From assembly GCA_031082105.1 (NCBI GenBank), contig JAVHLO010000079.1, positions 1-11,112 of the forward strand: a stretch of 11,112 nucleotides of DNA, in the 5' to 3' direction. The translations under genes were made by a program, and so were the position numbers. A model generated the notes under the pieces. That model saw only the letters and a program-made list of their open reading frames with translations, made no database searches and was not told the DNA's origin. The stretch comes from Planctomycetota bacterium. GTDB lineage: Bacteria; Planctomycetota; MHYJ01; JACQXL01; JAVHLO01. Shown piece after piece: positions 1 to 6,285 of the stretch. Position 1 is the stretch's first letter. Each line of letters starts with the position of its first letter.

Positions 1-25
1 ACGGAAACTGGAAGGAAAGGCATGA
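1..25 (+). CDS. pstC: Probable 3' end of pstC (partial)
   Basis: Reading in the frame that starts at base 2 gives RKLEGKA followed by a TGA stop at 23-25. This stop overlaps the ATG of pstA in an ATGA junction, a common sign of translational coupling. The basic C-terminal tail and the position directly before pstA fit the other permease subunit, PstC. Only seven residues are visible, so the identity rests on position and on the usual pstSCAB gene order. Confidence 0.4.
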
Positions 26-942
26 AAAGACGGGGTTTCATAGCCCGATTCTCCGAACTGTTCTTCACCGGCCTGACGGCCGGCGCGGCGGCGCTGATCG
101 TGTTGTCGATCCTCGTCTTCCTCGTCGTGATCGTCCGGAACGGCGTCGACAGCCTGACCTGGGAATACCTGTCCACATCGCCGAGAGGCGGGATCGCCGG
201 CGAAGGCGGGATCTTCCCCGCGATCTTCGGCACGATCGTGCTCGTCTTCCTGATGACCATCGCGGTCATGCCGCTCGGCGTCCTCACGGCCGTCTACCTG
301 CACGAATACGCGCCGAAGAACTCGAGGCTCGTCGGCGCGGTCCGCCTCGCGGTCCAGAACCTCGCGGGCGTGCCGTCGATCGTCTTCGGCCTCTTCGGGC
401 TCGGGTTCTTCGTGCAGTACGTCGGGGGCGGAATCGATGAGCTCTTCTACGGCGGGCGGGCGATCTACGGCCAGCCTGCGATAGTATGGGCCGCGTTGAC
501 CTACGCGCTGCTCACCCTTCCGACGGTCATCGTAGCCACCGAGGAGTCGCTGCGCGCCGTGCCGGACGGTTACAGGGAGGTCGCGTACGGGCTCGGCGCC
601 AGCCGGTGGCAGGTGACGACCCGCGTCGTCCTTCCGAACTCGATGAGCGGCATCCTGACCGGCGGCATCCTCGCCATAAGCCGCGCGACCGGCGAGGTCG
701 CGCCGATCATCTTCACCGGCGTTGCGTTCTCGCTGCCCTACCTGCCCACGCGGCTCAACCACCAGTTCACCCAACTGGGCTACCATATCTACATCCTCGC
801 GACACAGTCGCCCGATATCGAGAAGAGCAGGCCGCTCCTCTTTTCCGCCGTGCTCGTTCTCGTGGTGATAACGTTCGCCCTTGTCTTCTTCGCCATCATC
901 CTGAGATCGCGGATCAGGAGGAAACTGCGGGCGGGCTACTGA
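22..942 (+). CDS. pstA: Phosphate ABC transporter permease PstA
   Basis: This is one of the two inner-membrane permease subunits of the high-affinity phosphate importer; it pairs with PstC and is driven by PstB. The 306-residue protein has the usual family length. Hydrophobic segments lie near residues 12-38, 65-93, 104-135, 152-172, 205-232 and 271-294, giving six membrane spans. The EAA coupling loop, which docks on the ATPase, covers about residues 174-208 and includes EVAYGLGASRWQ and RVVLPNS. It is followed by the PstA-typical SRATGEVAPI. The C-terminus is basic and cytoplasmic (RSRIRRKLRAGY). A purine-rich ribosome binding site (GGAAAGG, 14-20) sits just before the ATG. The start overlaps the stop of the preceding gene, probably pstC. 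All family hallmarks look normal, so the asymmetry in this system is confined to the ATPases. Confidence 0.95.
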   Translation: MKRRGFIARFSELFFTGLTAGAAALIVLSILVFLVVIVRNGVDSLTWEYLSTSPRGGIAGEGGIFPAIFGTIVLVFLMTIAVMPLGVLTAVYLHEYAPKNSRLVGAVRLAVQNLAGVPSIVFGLFGLGFFVQYVGGGIDELFYGGRAIYGQPAIVWAALTYALLTLPTVIVATEESLRAVPDGYREVAYGLGASRWQVTTRVVLPNSMSGILTGGILAISRATGEVAPIIFTGVAFSLPYLPTRLNHQFTQLGYHIYILATQSPDIEKSRPLLFSAVLVLVVITFALVFFAIILRSRIRRKLRAGY

Positions 943-946
943 GAGA

Positions 947-1002
947 AGTAGCGAGTAATGAGGGGAATGCGACTCGGCACGGTTCCGGGTTCCCTCGCTA
1001 CT
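947..1002 (+). repeat. Inverted repeat between pstA and pstB1
   Basis: A perfect 9-bp inverted repeat, AGTAGCGAG at 947-955 and CTCGCTACT at 994-1002, encloses 38 bp. A further short GGAA/TTCC pairing is possible inside it. The GAGTA/CTCGCTAC-type units resemble a class of degenerate intergenic repeats. In the transcript this could form a stem-loop between pstA and pstB1. No T-run follows, so a Rho-independent terminator is not supported. Confidence 0.5.
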
Positions 1003-1036
1003 CGTCAACGCCCGGATCGTACGGTTTCGACAGCAA

Positions 1037-1804
1037 ATGACTGAAAACGAACAGAACAAGATACGCGTCAGCAACCTGTCGGTCAGCTTCGACGGGAGTG
1101 AGTCGATCTCCGGCCTGACGATTAACCTTCCGGCGAACCAGATCACGGCTGTGATCGGTCCCGCCAAGAGCGGAAAGACTACGTTTCTGAACTGCCTGAA
1201 CCGGATGATCGATCTTTTTCCCGGTGTCAAGGTAACCGGGCAGATATTCATTGACGGCGCGGACATCTACGGCGAAGACGTGGACGTCACGAAGCTACGC
1301 CGGCGCGTGGGGATCGTCTTCGCCGTGCCGATCCCGCTTCCGGGCTCGATCTACGAGAACATGACGCTGGGTCTGAGGCTCAAAGGCATGCGCCAGAGGA
1401 CGGCGCTGCTCGAGAGGGCCGAGGCCGCGCTGAAAGAGGCCTATCTCTGGGAAGAGGTGCAGGACCGCCTCAACCAGCCGGCGATGAACCTTTCCGGCGG
1501 ACAGCAACAACGCCTCTGCCTCGCGCGCACGCTCGCCCTGCGGCCGGAGATCATCCTCATGGACGAACCGTGCTCCGGCCTCGACCCCATCTCGACCGCC
1601 AAGATCGAAGAAGCGCTCCAGGACCTGAAGACCCGCCACACGGTCGTCCTGGTGACGAACAACGTAAAGCAGGCGGCGCGCGCCTCGGACAGGACCGCGT
1701 TCTTCCTGTCCGGCAAACTCGTCGAGTTCGGCCCCACGGACTCCATCTTCACGAACCCGCGCGAAAAAAAGACCGAGGAGTATATCAGGGGGAAGTTCGG
1801 ATAG
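1037..1804 (+). CDS. pstB: PstB-type ATPase 1, with degenerate Q-loop and H-switch
   Basis: This is the cytoplasmic ATPase subunit of the phosphate importer (255 residues, normal PstB length). Compared with PstB proteins generally, the P-loop is GPAKSGKT (residues 41-48). It still fits GxxxxGKT but has Lys where ABC ATPases have Gly at the fourth position. The Q-loop region reads VGIVFAVPIPLP, so the glutamine is replaced by Ala96 (codon 1322-1324). The signature LSGGQ (152-156) and the following QQRLCLAR are intact. Walker B is IILMDEP with the catalytic Glu177. The D-loop is SGLD. The H-switch reads VTNNV, with Asn208 (codon 1658-1660) where PstB has His. The C-terminus, EEYIRGKFG, is a clear PstB ending. 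No obvious Shine-Dalgarno sequence precedes the ATG. A PstB1 homodimer is predicted to be weak or inactive; its intact LSGGQ could serve the opposite site in a dimer with PstB2. The family assignment is certain; the non-canonical activity is inferred. Confidence 0.93.
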   Translation: MTENEQNKIRVSNLSVSFDGSESISGLTINLPANQITAVIGPAKSGKTTFLNCLNRMIDLFPGVKVTGQIFIDGADIYGEDVDVTKLRRRVGIVFAVPIPLPGSIYENMTLGLRLKGMRQRTALLERAEAALKEAYLWEEVQDRLNQPAMNLSGGQQQRLCLARTLALRPEIILMDEPCSGLDPISTAKIEEALQDLKTRHTVVLVTNNVKQAARASDRTAFFLSGKLVEFGPTDSIFTNPREKKTEEYIRGKFG

Positions 1805-1810
1805 AACGGA

Positions 1811-1908
1811 CTTTGCGGATTTTGGATTGATGGATGCTGGTAGTGAAATACAGGTTCCAGATCCAAAACCTGAAATCCAAAATCTGAAATCTAAAATCGA
1901 ATCCCCGT
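1811..1908 (+). repeat. GGATTTTGGATT / AATCCAAAATC degenerate intergenic repeat
   Basis: The 104-bp gap between pstB1 and pstB2 consists largely of short A/T-rich units built on GGATTT and AAATCC. A perfect 11-bp inverted repeat is formed by GATTTTGGATT (1818-1828) and AATCCAAAATC (1874-1884). Further degenerate copies such as CTGAAATCTAAAATC follow up to about 1898. The gap lies inside the operon and leaves pstB2 without a recognisable Shine-Dalgarno sequence. The same unit family recurs at 3590-3616 and 9513-9605. Confidence 0.7.
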
Positions 1909-2664
1909 ATGAACAGTATTCTCGAAATCAAGAACGTCAACGCCTACTACGGCGTCTTTCATGCTCTCAAGAGTGTGAGCATGAGCGTCCGCGAGCGCGC
2001 CATCACCGCGATCATCGGCCCTTCCGGGTGCGGCAAGTCCACACTGGTCCGCTCGATCAACCGGATGAACGACCATATCCCGGGCTGGACGATATCGGGC
2101 GAGATGCTGCTGGACGGGGAGAACCTCCTCGACAGGAAGTGCGACCTCATCAACCTGCGCAAGCGGGCCGGGATGGTCTTCCAGCGGCCAAACCCGTTCC
2201 CGATCTCGGTCTTTGAGAATGTTGCCTACGGGCCGCGGATCCACGGCACGGTGTCGAGAAGGGAGCTCCCCGCGGTCGTCGAGAAGAGCCTTCGCGCCAC
2301 GGGGCTCTGGGACGAGGTCAAGGACAGGCTCGACACCATCGCGCTCCGCCTTTCGCCGGAGCAGCAGCAGCGTCTCTGCATTTCGAGGCTCGTCGCCGTC
2401 GAGCCCGAAGTGCTGCTCATGGATGAGCCATGCTCCGCGCTCGACCCGGCGGGGATACAGAAGATCGAAGAGTTGATGCAGGAGCTCAAGAAGAACTACA
2501 CGATCGTGATCGTCACACACAATATGCACCAGGCCGCCAGGGTCTCCGACGAGACCGGGTTCATGCTGCTGGGTGATCTTGTGGAGTTTGGAGATACCGT
2601 CCAGATATTCGAGGCTCCGCGCGATACGCGGACGGAAGAGTATATCACGGGACGATACGGGTAG
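1909..2664 (+). CDS. pstB: PstB-type ATPase 2, with degenerate ABC signature
   Basis: This is the second ATPase subunit of the phosphate importer, 251 residues. The nucleotide-binding half is canonical: A-loop aromatic in NAYYG (11-15), Walker A GPSGCGKST (37-45), Q-loop Gln92 in VFQRPNPFP, Walker B VLLMDEP with Glu173, D-loop SALD, and H-switch His204 in VTHNMHQAARVSD. The ending EEYITGRYG is typical of PstB. The exception is the ABC signature, which reads LSPEQ (148-152, codons for Pro-Glu at 2356-2361) instead of LSGGQ, though the following QQRLCISR is retained. The two glycines of the signature normally contact the ATP gamma-phosphate held by the partner subunit. This protein should therefore bind and hydrolyse ATP well only opposite a subunit that supplies LSGGQ, which the adjacent PstB1 does. 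Family assignment is certain; the heterodimer is inferred. Confidence 0.94.
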   Translation: MNSILEIKNVNAYYGVFHALKSVSMSVRERAITAIIGPSGCGKSTLVRSINRMNDHIPGWTISGEMLLDGENLLDRKCDLINLRKRAGMVFQRPNPFPISVFENVAYGPRIHGTVSRRELPAVVEKSLRATGLWDEVKDRLDTIALRLSPEQQQRLCISRLVAVEPEVLLMDEPCSALDPAGIQKIEELMQELKKNYTIVIVTHNMHQAARVSDETGFMLLGDLVEFGDTVQIFEAPRDTRTEEYITGRYG

Positions 2665-2735
2665 CCTGGAATACTCACGAATCGCGGAAAAACAATGACA
2701 GCGAATCGAATTCCATGAATAGATCGGAGTAAGGG

Positions 2736-2770
2736 GTTGCAGGTTGCGTCCAACAATCTGCAACTGCAAC
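2736..2770 (+). repeat. GTTGCAG-type inverted repeat before phoU1
   Basis: Left arm GTTGCAGGTTGC (2736-2747) can pair with GCAACTGCAAC (2760-2770), with one bulged base and a 12-base loop. The stem ends two bases before the GGAG ribosome binding site of phoU1 (2773-2776). It could influence access to that site. The TTGCAG/GCAACT units look like another member of the degenerate repeat classes that fill the gaps in this operon. Confidence 0.55.
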
Positions 2771-2772
2771 TT

Positions 2773-2776
2773 GGAG
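2773..2776 (+). promoter_or_regulatory. Ribosome binding site fixing the phoU1 start
   Basis: GGAG lies nine bases before the ATG at 2786. An in-frame ATG at 2744 would add 14 residues encoded by the repeat and has no such site. The start at 2786 gives the family-typical N-terminus MHRRFDDEL, matching MPIHRHFDDEL in the second phoU. Confidence 0.7.
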
Positions 2777-2785
2777 ACAGTCGCA

Positions 2786-3457
2786 ATGCATCGCCGTTTT
2801 GACGACGAACTGAACGCGCTCAAGGAGAAGCTGGTGCGGATGGGAACCACCGCCCAGACGATGACCCATCTCGCGATAAGGGCGCTCGTGGAGCGTGATG
2901 AGAAGTACTGCCAGGACGTGTTCCGGCATGAGGAGACCGTCAACGAGCTCAACATCGTCATCGACGAAGCCGTCCTGAAGCTTATCGCGCTGCGCCAGCC
3001 GGTGGCGGGCGACCTCCGGTTCCTCGTGATGAGCACCAAGATCGGCAGCGAACTCGAGAGGATCGCCGACCAGGCCGTGAACATCTGCCAGAATACGCAT
3101 TTCCTGCTCCAGTACCCCCTGCTGAAACCCCTCATCGTCACGCCGCTCATGGCGGACGTGGTCGAGGGCATGGTGCGGGACGGCCTAGATTCGTTCGTGC
3201 GTAGGGACGCGGCGCTCGCCAGGCAGGTGCTGGAAACGGACGACAAGGTGGACGCGTTCAAGGACCAGATCTTCCGCGAGCTCCTAACCTACATGATGTC
3301 GGACCCGGACACGGTCCACCGCGCGCTCGCCCTGATACTGATATCGCGCAACCTCGAGCGGATCGGCGACCACGCCACCAATATCGCCGAGGATGTGATC
3401 TACGTAGTCGGCGGCAAGGACGTGCGCCACCATCATGAAGAGAAGAAGCGGGGCTAG
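2786..3457 (+). CDS. phoU: Phosphate transport regulator PhoU, copy 1
   Basis: PhoU is a peripheral cytoplasmic protein of two three-helix bundles that associates with the Pst transporter and links phosphate status to regulation, classically as a negative regulator of Pho signalling. This copy has 223 residues, normal length. The two symmetric metal-binding motifs of the E(D)xxxD type are present: ERIADQAVNI (residues 91-100) and ERIGDHATNI (191-200). QPVAGDLR (71-78) in the first bundle is also conserved. The C-terminus is short, basic and histidine-rich (KDVRHHHEEKKRG). It is a close paralog of the next gene: 37 of 54 residues are identical over 47-100 against 49-102 of copy 2. The start at 2786 is chosen from the ribosome binding site and by comparison with copy 2. 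Confidence 0.94.
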   Translation: MHRRFDDELNALKEKLVRMGTTAQTMTHLAIRALVERDEKYCQDVFRHEETVNELNIVIDEAVLKLIALRQPVAGDLRFLVMSTKIGSELERIADQAVNICQNTHFLLQYPLLKPLIVTPLMADVVEGMVRDGLDSFVRRDAALARQVLETDDKVDAFKDQIFRELLTYMMSDPDTVHRALALILISRNLERIGDHATNIAEDVIYVVGGKDVRHHHEEKKRG

Positions 3458-3618
3458 AATCCTCTTTTCACGGGATCCGGAACAAAATTCAAGACCTTGA
3501 CGGCCTTCTGGCCCGGAAAACAGAGGTTCTTTCGCGTTTCCCTGGCGTCCTTGGCGCTCCTGGCGATTTGGCGGTTTCTTGGACACTTCGGGTTTTCGAA
3601 TTTGGATTCTGGATTTGT
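3458..3618 (+). repeat. Intergenic repeat-rich spacer between phoU genes
   Basis: This 161-bp gap has no plausible gene. It contains four TGGCG units at 3543, 3552, 3561 and 3569, spaced 9, 9 and 8 bases apart. A short stretch of the GGATT-type repeat (TTGGATTCTGGATTTG, 3602-3617) runs up to the start codon of phoU2. Both unit types look like degenerate dispersed intergenic repeats and not remnants of a coding sequence. Confidence 0.5.
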
Positions 3619-4299
3619 ATGCCGATTCACCGTCATTTTGACGACGAACTGTTCGGATTACAGGTGAGCCTCGTCCACATGGCGGGCATCGCCGAGAAGA
3701 TGCTCCGACTCGCGGTCCGCGAGGTGACGGACAGAAACGAGAACCTGTCCGGGGAGCTGCGCAACCTCGAAAAGCGCGTGAACGAGCTCCACATCGAGAT
3801 CGACGAGACCGCCATAAGGCTGCTGGCGCTGCACCAGCCCGTCGCGTCCGACCTGCGATTGCTCGTCATGTCCGCGAAGATCAGCAGCGAGATCGAGCGG
3901 ATCGCGGACCAGGCCGTGAACATCAGCGAAAGCGGCCACTACCTGCTGCAGCACCCGCCGGTCGGCAGCATGGTCGACATTTCCGCGCTGACGAGGCGCG
4001 TCGAAGTGATGGTGTGGGACAGCGTCGACGCCTATGTCCGCAAGGACGCGGATCTGGCCAGGCAAGTGCTCGGCCTGGACGCCGGCGTGGACGAGCTGAA
4101 CTCGAAGATATTCCGGGACCTCATAGAGTTCATGAAGGCGAACCCCTCACAGATACAGCCTGCGCTGGCCCTCGTACTTATCGCGCGGAACCTCGAGAAG
4201 ATCGGCGACCACGCCACCAACATCGCCGAAGAGGTCATCACGATCGTGCTTGGCGAGGACGTCCGGCATCGGCACGAGAAGGGGAAGCGGAAGGGCTAG
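3619..4299 (+). CDS. phoU: Phosphate transport regulator PhoU, copy 2
   Basis: This second PhoU-family protein has 226 residues and the same fold signature as copy 1: HQPVASDLR (residues 72-80), ERIADQAVNI (93-102) and EKIGDHATNIAEE (193-205), so both E(D)xxxD metal motifs are kept. The C-terminus is basic (EDVRHRHEKGKRKG). An upstream in-frame ATG at 3568 would add 17 residues encoded by repeat sequence (ending FGFWIC) and is rejected in favour of 3619, which gives an N-terminus matching copy 1. Only a weak GGA precedes this start. As the last gene of the operon, it faces the convergent peptidase gene. The pair may act as homodimers or as a PhoU1-PhoU2 heterodimer on the two-ATPase Pst complex; the sequence cannot decide. 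Confidence 0.94.
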   Translation: MPIHRHFDDELFGLQVSLVHMAGIAEKMLRLAVREVTDRNENLSGELRNLEKRVNELHIEIDETAIRLLALHQPVASDLRLLVMSAKISSEIERIADQAVNISESGHYLLQHPPVGSMVDISALTRRVEVMVWDSVDAYVRKDADLARQVLGLDAGVDELNSKIFRDLIEFMKANPSQIQPALALVLIARNLEKIGDHATNIAEEVITIVLGEDVRHRHEKGKRKG

Positions 4300-4301
4300 G
4301 C

Positions 4302-4420
4302 TGCCATTTGTCATTGATCACTTGCCACTTGTCATTTTGCATTGGGCCACACACGACCGTTCTGATCGGCGTCGAATGTCAATGAAAAATGATCAATGGT
4401 CAATGGCCAGTGACAAATGA
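4302..4420. terminator. Imperfect inverted repeat between convergent genes, possible bidirectional terminator
   Basis: About 41 bases from 4304 (CCATTTGTCATTGATCAC onward) are the imperfect reverse complement of 4380-4420. By hand count 30 of 41 positions match, and G-U pairs raise this further. Both arms are made of CATTTGTCATT-like units, another degenerate repeat class. The arms lie just after the stop of phoU2 and just after the stop of the peptidase gene on the other strand. That placement suits a bidirectional transcription end, but there is no clean GC stem with a T-run, so the terminator role is only inferred. Confidence 0.45.
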
Positions 4421-4431
4421 TCCGTTCGCCC

Positions 4432-6129
4432 CTATTGCACGGGATTCGCGAACCGTTCCGCGATGAGGTAGGCGAGGCGTGAGATCGACTCCGCCCGCGC
4501 GGGCGCTATCTTGTCGACGGAGTCGGATACCTTGTGATAATCGTCGTGCATCCCGGCGAAGAGATGCAGCCCGCGCAGCCCCTTCATCATGAACGGCGCG
4601 TGGTCCGAGCCCGCAAGGAAACCAAGGACGCCCGGCACGGGAATGTAGTTCATTTCTATGCCGAGCGACTTCGCGGCGCCCTCAACGGTCTTCCGCATCG
4701 ATTCGTCGAGCATCGTCCCCGTCACGAGCACCTCCTTCCCCTCTCCGCGGCCGATCATGTCGAGGTTGACAACGACCTTGACGCCCTTCAGCTCCACGAT
4801 CGGATGCCGCGCGAAGTGCATAGAGCCGAGGAACCCCTTCTCCTCCCCGGCCCACGCGGCGAAGAGCAAGCTGCGCTGCGGCTTCGTCTGCGCAAGCGCG
4901 AAAGCCTGGGCGATCTCCACCACGCCTGCCGTGCCAGATGCGTTGTCGTCCGCGCCGTTGGAGATCGTGTCCTTGCCGGCTTCCGGCGGTCCCGTCGTGC
5001 CGATGTGGTCATAGTGCGCGCACACGATCACGTATTCATCCGCCAGCTCCGGGTCGCTGCCCGGCAGCAGCGCGATCACGTTCTTGACCCGGCTGCTCTT
5101 TGCCGGGACGACCTCGGTTTCGAGTGCGACTCCCACGCGCTCTAATTCGAACGAGCACGGCTCGCAGTTCTTGTCGATCTTCTTCTGCAGCTTCGAGAGG
5201 TTCTGGCCGGCGGCCGCGAACACTTCGTTCGCGAACCCGCCTGACGCGTGCAGGACCGGTATCTTCACCGCTTTTCTCTCCTTCTTCGCGGTCTTTTCGG
5301 TCTTCGGTTCGTCGAACATGAACTCCAGGTAGTCGATCCCGGTCTTGAGCATCCGCTCGAACTCGGTCTGGAACTGCGGCCAGCTCGCGACCGGCGGTTT
5401 GAGGTCCTTGTGATTGACCGGGTCGGTTACAACGATGAGCGCGGCCGCGCCGTGCGCCTGGGCGTTCAGCGCCTTCTCGTAGGGATCGGACCACTTCGTG
5501 GCCTTGCGGCCGCTGAAGTCGCTGTACGCGTCCTTCTCCTGCGGCTCGTGCGTCAGGACGAGCACGATCTTCCCATCGACGTCCAACCCTGCATAGTCGT
5601 CATACTCGCGTGACTCGTCGGTGATTCCGTATCCGGCAAAGACGAGGTTGCCTTCCATCTCGCCCGCCTCGGCCGTGAACTCCACCTTCCCCGTCCCCGA
5701 GAACGGCAGCGGCACGAAGTCCGCCGGCATTGCGTAGCTCTTGGTTTGGAGCGTACCTGCCAGGGCTTCCTCCTTTGCGGGCATCGTGACGACGAGCGAA
5801 TTCAGCCGGCCGAGCTGCGCGGCGGTCTCGACGTCGAATTGTTGGAAGAATGTCTTGTCGTCTCCGGCCGGCTTCAGGCCGTACTTCTTGAATTCGCGGG
5901 CGATGTATTCCGCGGCCTCGTCAAGCCCCTTGCTGGGCGTGTCGCGGCCCGCGAGCTCGTCCGAGGCCAGGAAGCCGATGTGATCCATCAGCTCCTTGCC
6001 CGTGATGGTGTCGATCGGTTTCTCGCCGCCTGCCTGAGGTTCCTCGGCGAAGACAAAGAACCCGGGACAGATAACCGCTGCAAGGGCAAGCAATACCCCG
6101 GCCAAGGAACAGACTACTACGCGTTTCAT
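4432..6129 (-). CDS. Exported M28-family zinc aminopeptidase
   Basis: This is a predicted dinuclear-zinc exopeptidase acting outside the cytoplasm (565 residues). A signal peptide covers roughly residues 1-28: basic MKR, a hydrophobic core, then VFA before EEP. The cysteine at 21 follows AVI, which is not a lipobox. A PA-like region appears around 120-300, with GNLVFAGYGIT and GLDVDGKIVLVL. The catalytic domain follows: zinc ligand His372 in CAHYDH, bridging Asp in NGADDNASGTAG (394/395), catalytic and ligand pair Glu429-Glu430 in AWAGEEKG, Asp457 in VNLDMIGRG, and the last ligand His532 in DDYHKVSD. SDHAPF (508-513) is also family-typical. A lysine- and glutamate-rich stretch at 274-288 is probably a surface loop. 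GGAGG (plus-strand 6137-6141) lies seven bases before the start. Its substrate is unknown; its neighbours give no functional link. Transcription converges with the pst-phoU operon. Confidence 0.92.
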   Translation of the reverse strand: MKRVVVCSLAGVLLALAAVICPGFFVFAEEPQAGGEKPIDTITGKELMDHIGFLASDELAGRDTPSKGLDEAAEYIAREFKKYGLKPAGDDKTFFQQFDVETAAQLGRLNSLVVTMPAKEEALAGTLQTKSYAMPADFVPLPFSGTGKVEFTAEAGEMEGNLVFAGYGITDESREYDDYAGLDVDGKIVLVLTHEPQEKDAYSDFSGRKATKWSDPYEKALNAQAHGAAALIVVTDPVNHKDLKPPVASWPQFQTEFERMLKTGIDYLEFMFDEPKTEKTAKKERKAVKIPVLHASGGFANEVFAAAGQNLSKLQKKIDKNCEPCSFELERVGVALETEVVPAKSSRVKNVIALLPGSDPELADEYVIVCAHYDHIGTTGPPEAGKDTISNGADDNASGTAGVVEIAQAFALAQTKPQRSLLFAAWAGEEKGFLGSMHFARHPIVELKGVKVVVNLDMIGRGEGKEVLVTGTMLDESMRKTVEGAAKSLGIEMNYIPVPGVLGFLAGSDHAPFMMKGLRGLHLFAGMHDDYHKVSDSVDKIAPARAESISRLAYLIAERFANPVQ

Positions 6130-6238
6130 GTCAAAGCCTCCATACTGTGAGAACGGCCCTTTGTCGGCAAATCGCTCCGGGCGGGCAAGAAACCGCCAAT
6201 CCGCAAGCCCGGCTCATTCAGAAATTCAAGTCGCTGTC

Positions 6239-6260
6239 ATGCCCCGATGCGTCGGGGCAT
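6239..6260. repeat. Perfect 9-bp hairpin (ATGCCCCGA stem)
   Basis: ATGCCCCGA (6239-6247) and TCGGGGCAT (6252-6260) form a perfect stem around the loop TGCG. It is preceded by CTGTC, and a related CTGTCATTCC sequence occurs near 11064. It lies upstream of the peptidase gene, in the same 274-bp gap as the next inverted repeat. Rho-independent termination is not supported because no T-run follows on either strand. Confidence 0.7.
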
Positions 6261-6285
6261 CTCCTTCGGCGAAGACCGACAGTCT

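Noticed and set aside
947..1002. Rho-independent terminator after pstA
   Set aside because: There is no T-run after the stem, and pst genes continue immediately downstream on the same strand.
2744..2785. Upstream in-frame ATG for phoU1
   Set aside because: The extra 14 residues are encoded by the GTTGCAG repeat; the GGAG site and the family N-terminus support 2786.
1891..3261. Long minus-strand open frame (456 codons) across pstB2 and phoU1
   Set aside because: It is antisense to two clear genes, has no recognisable domain, and its composition is what the reverse complement of GC-rich coding sequence gives.
3543..3573. TGGCG units as a CRISPR array or operator array
   Set aside because: Units are five bases with 8-9 base periodicity, far too short for CRISPR repeats, and degenerate for an operator array.
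3568..3618. Upstream in-frame ATG for phoU2
   Set aside because: The extension is repeat-derived and absent from the paralog; the conserved sequence begins at 3619.
6057..6081. Lipoprotein signal in the M28 peptidase (Cys21)
   Set aside because: The residue before the cysteine is Ile and does not fit a lipobox; cleavage after VFA at about residue 28 is more likely.
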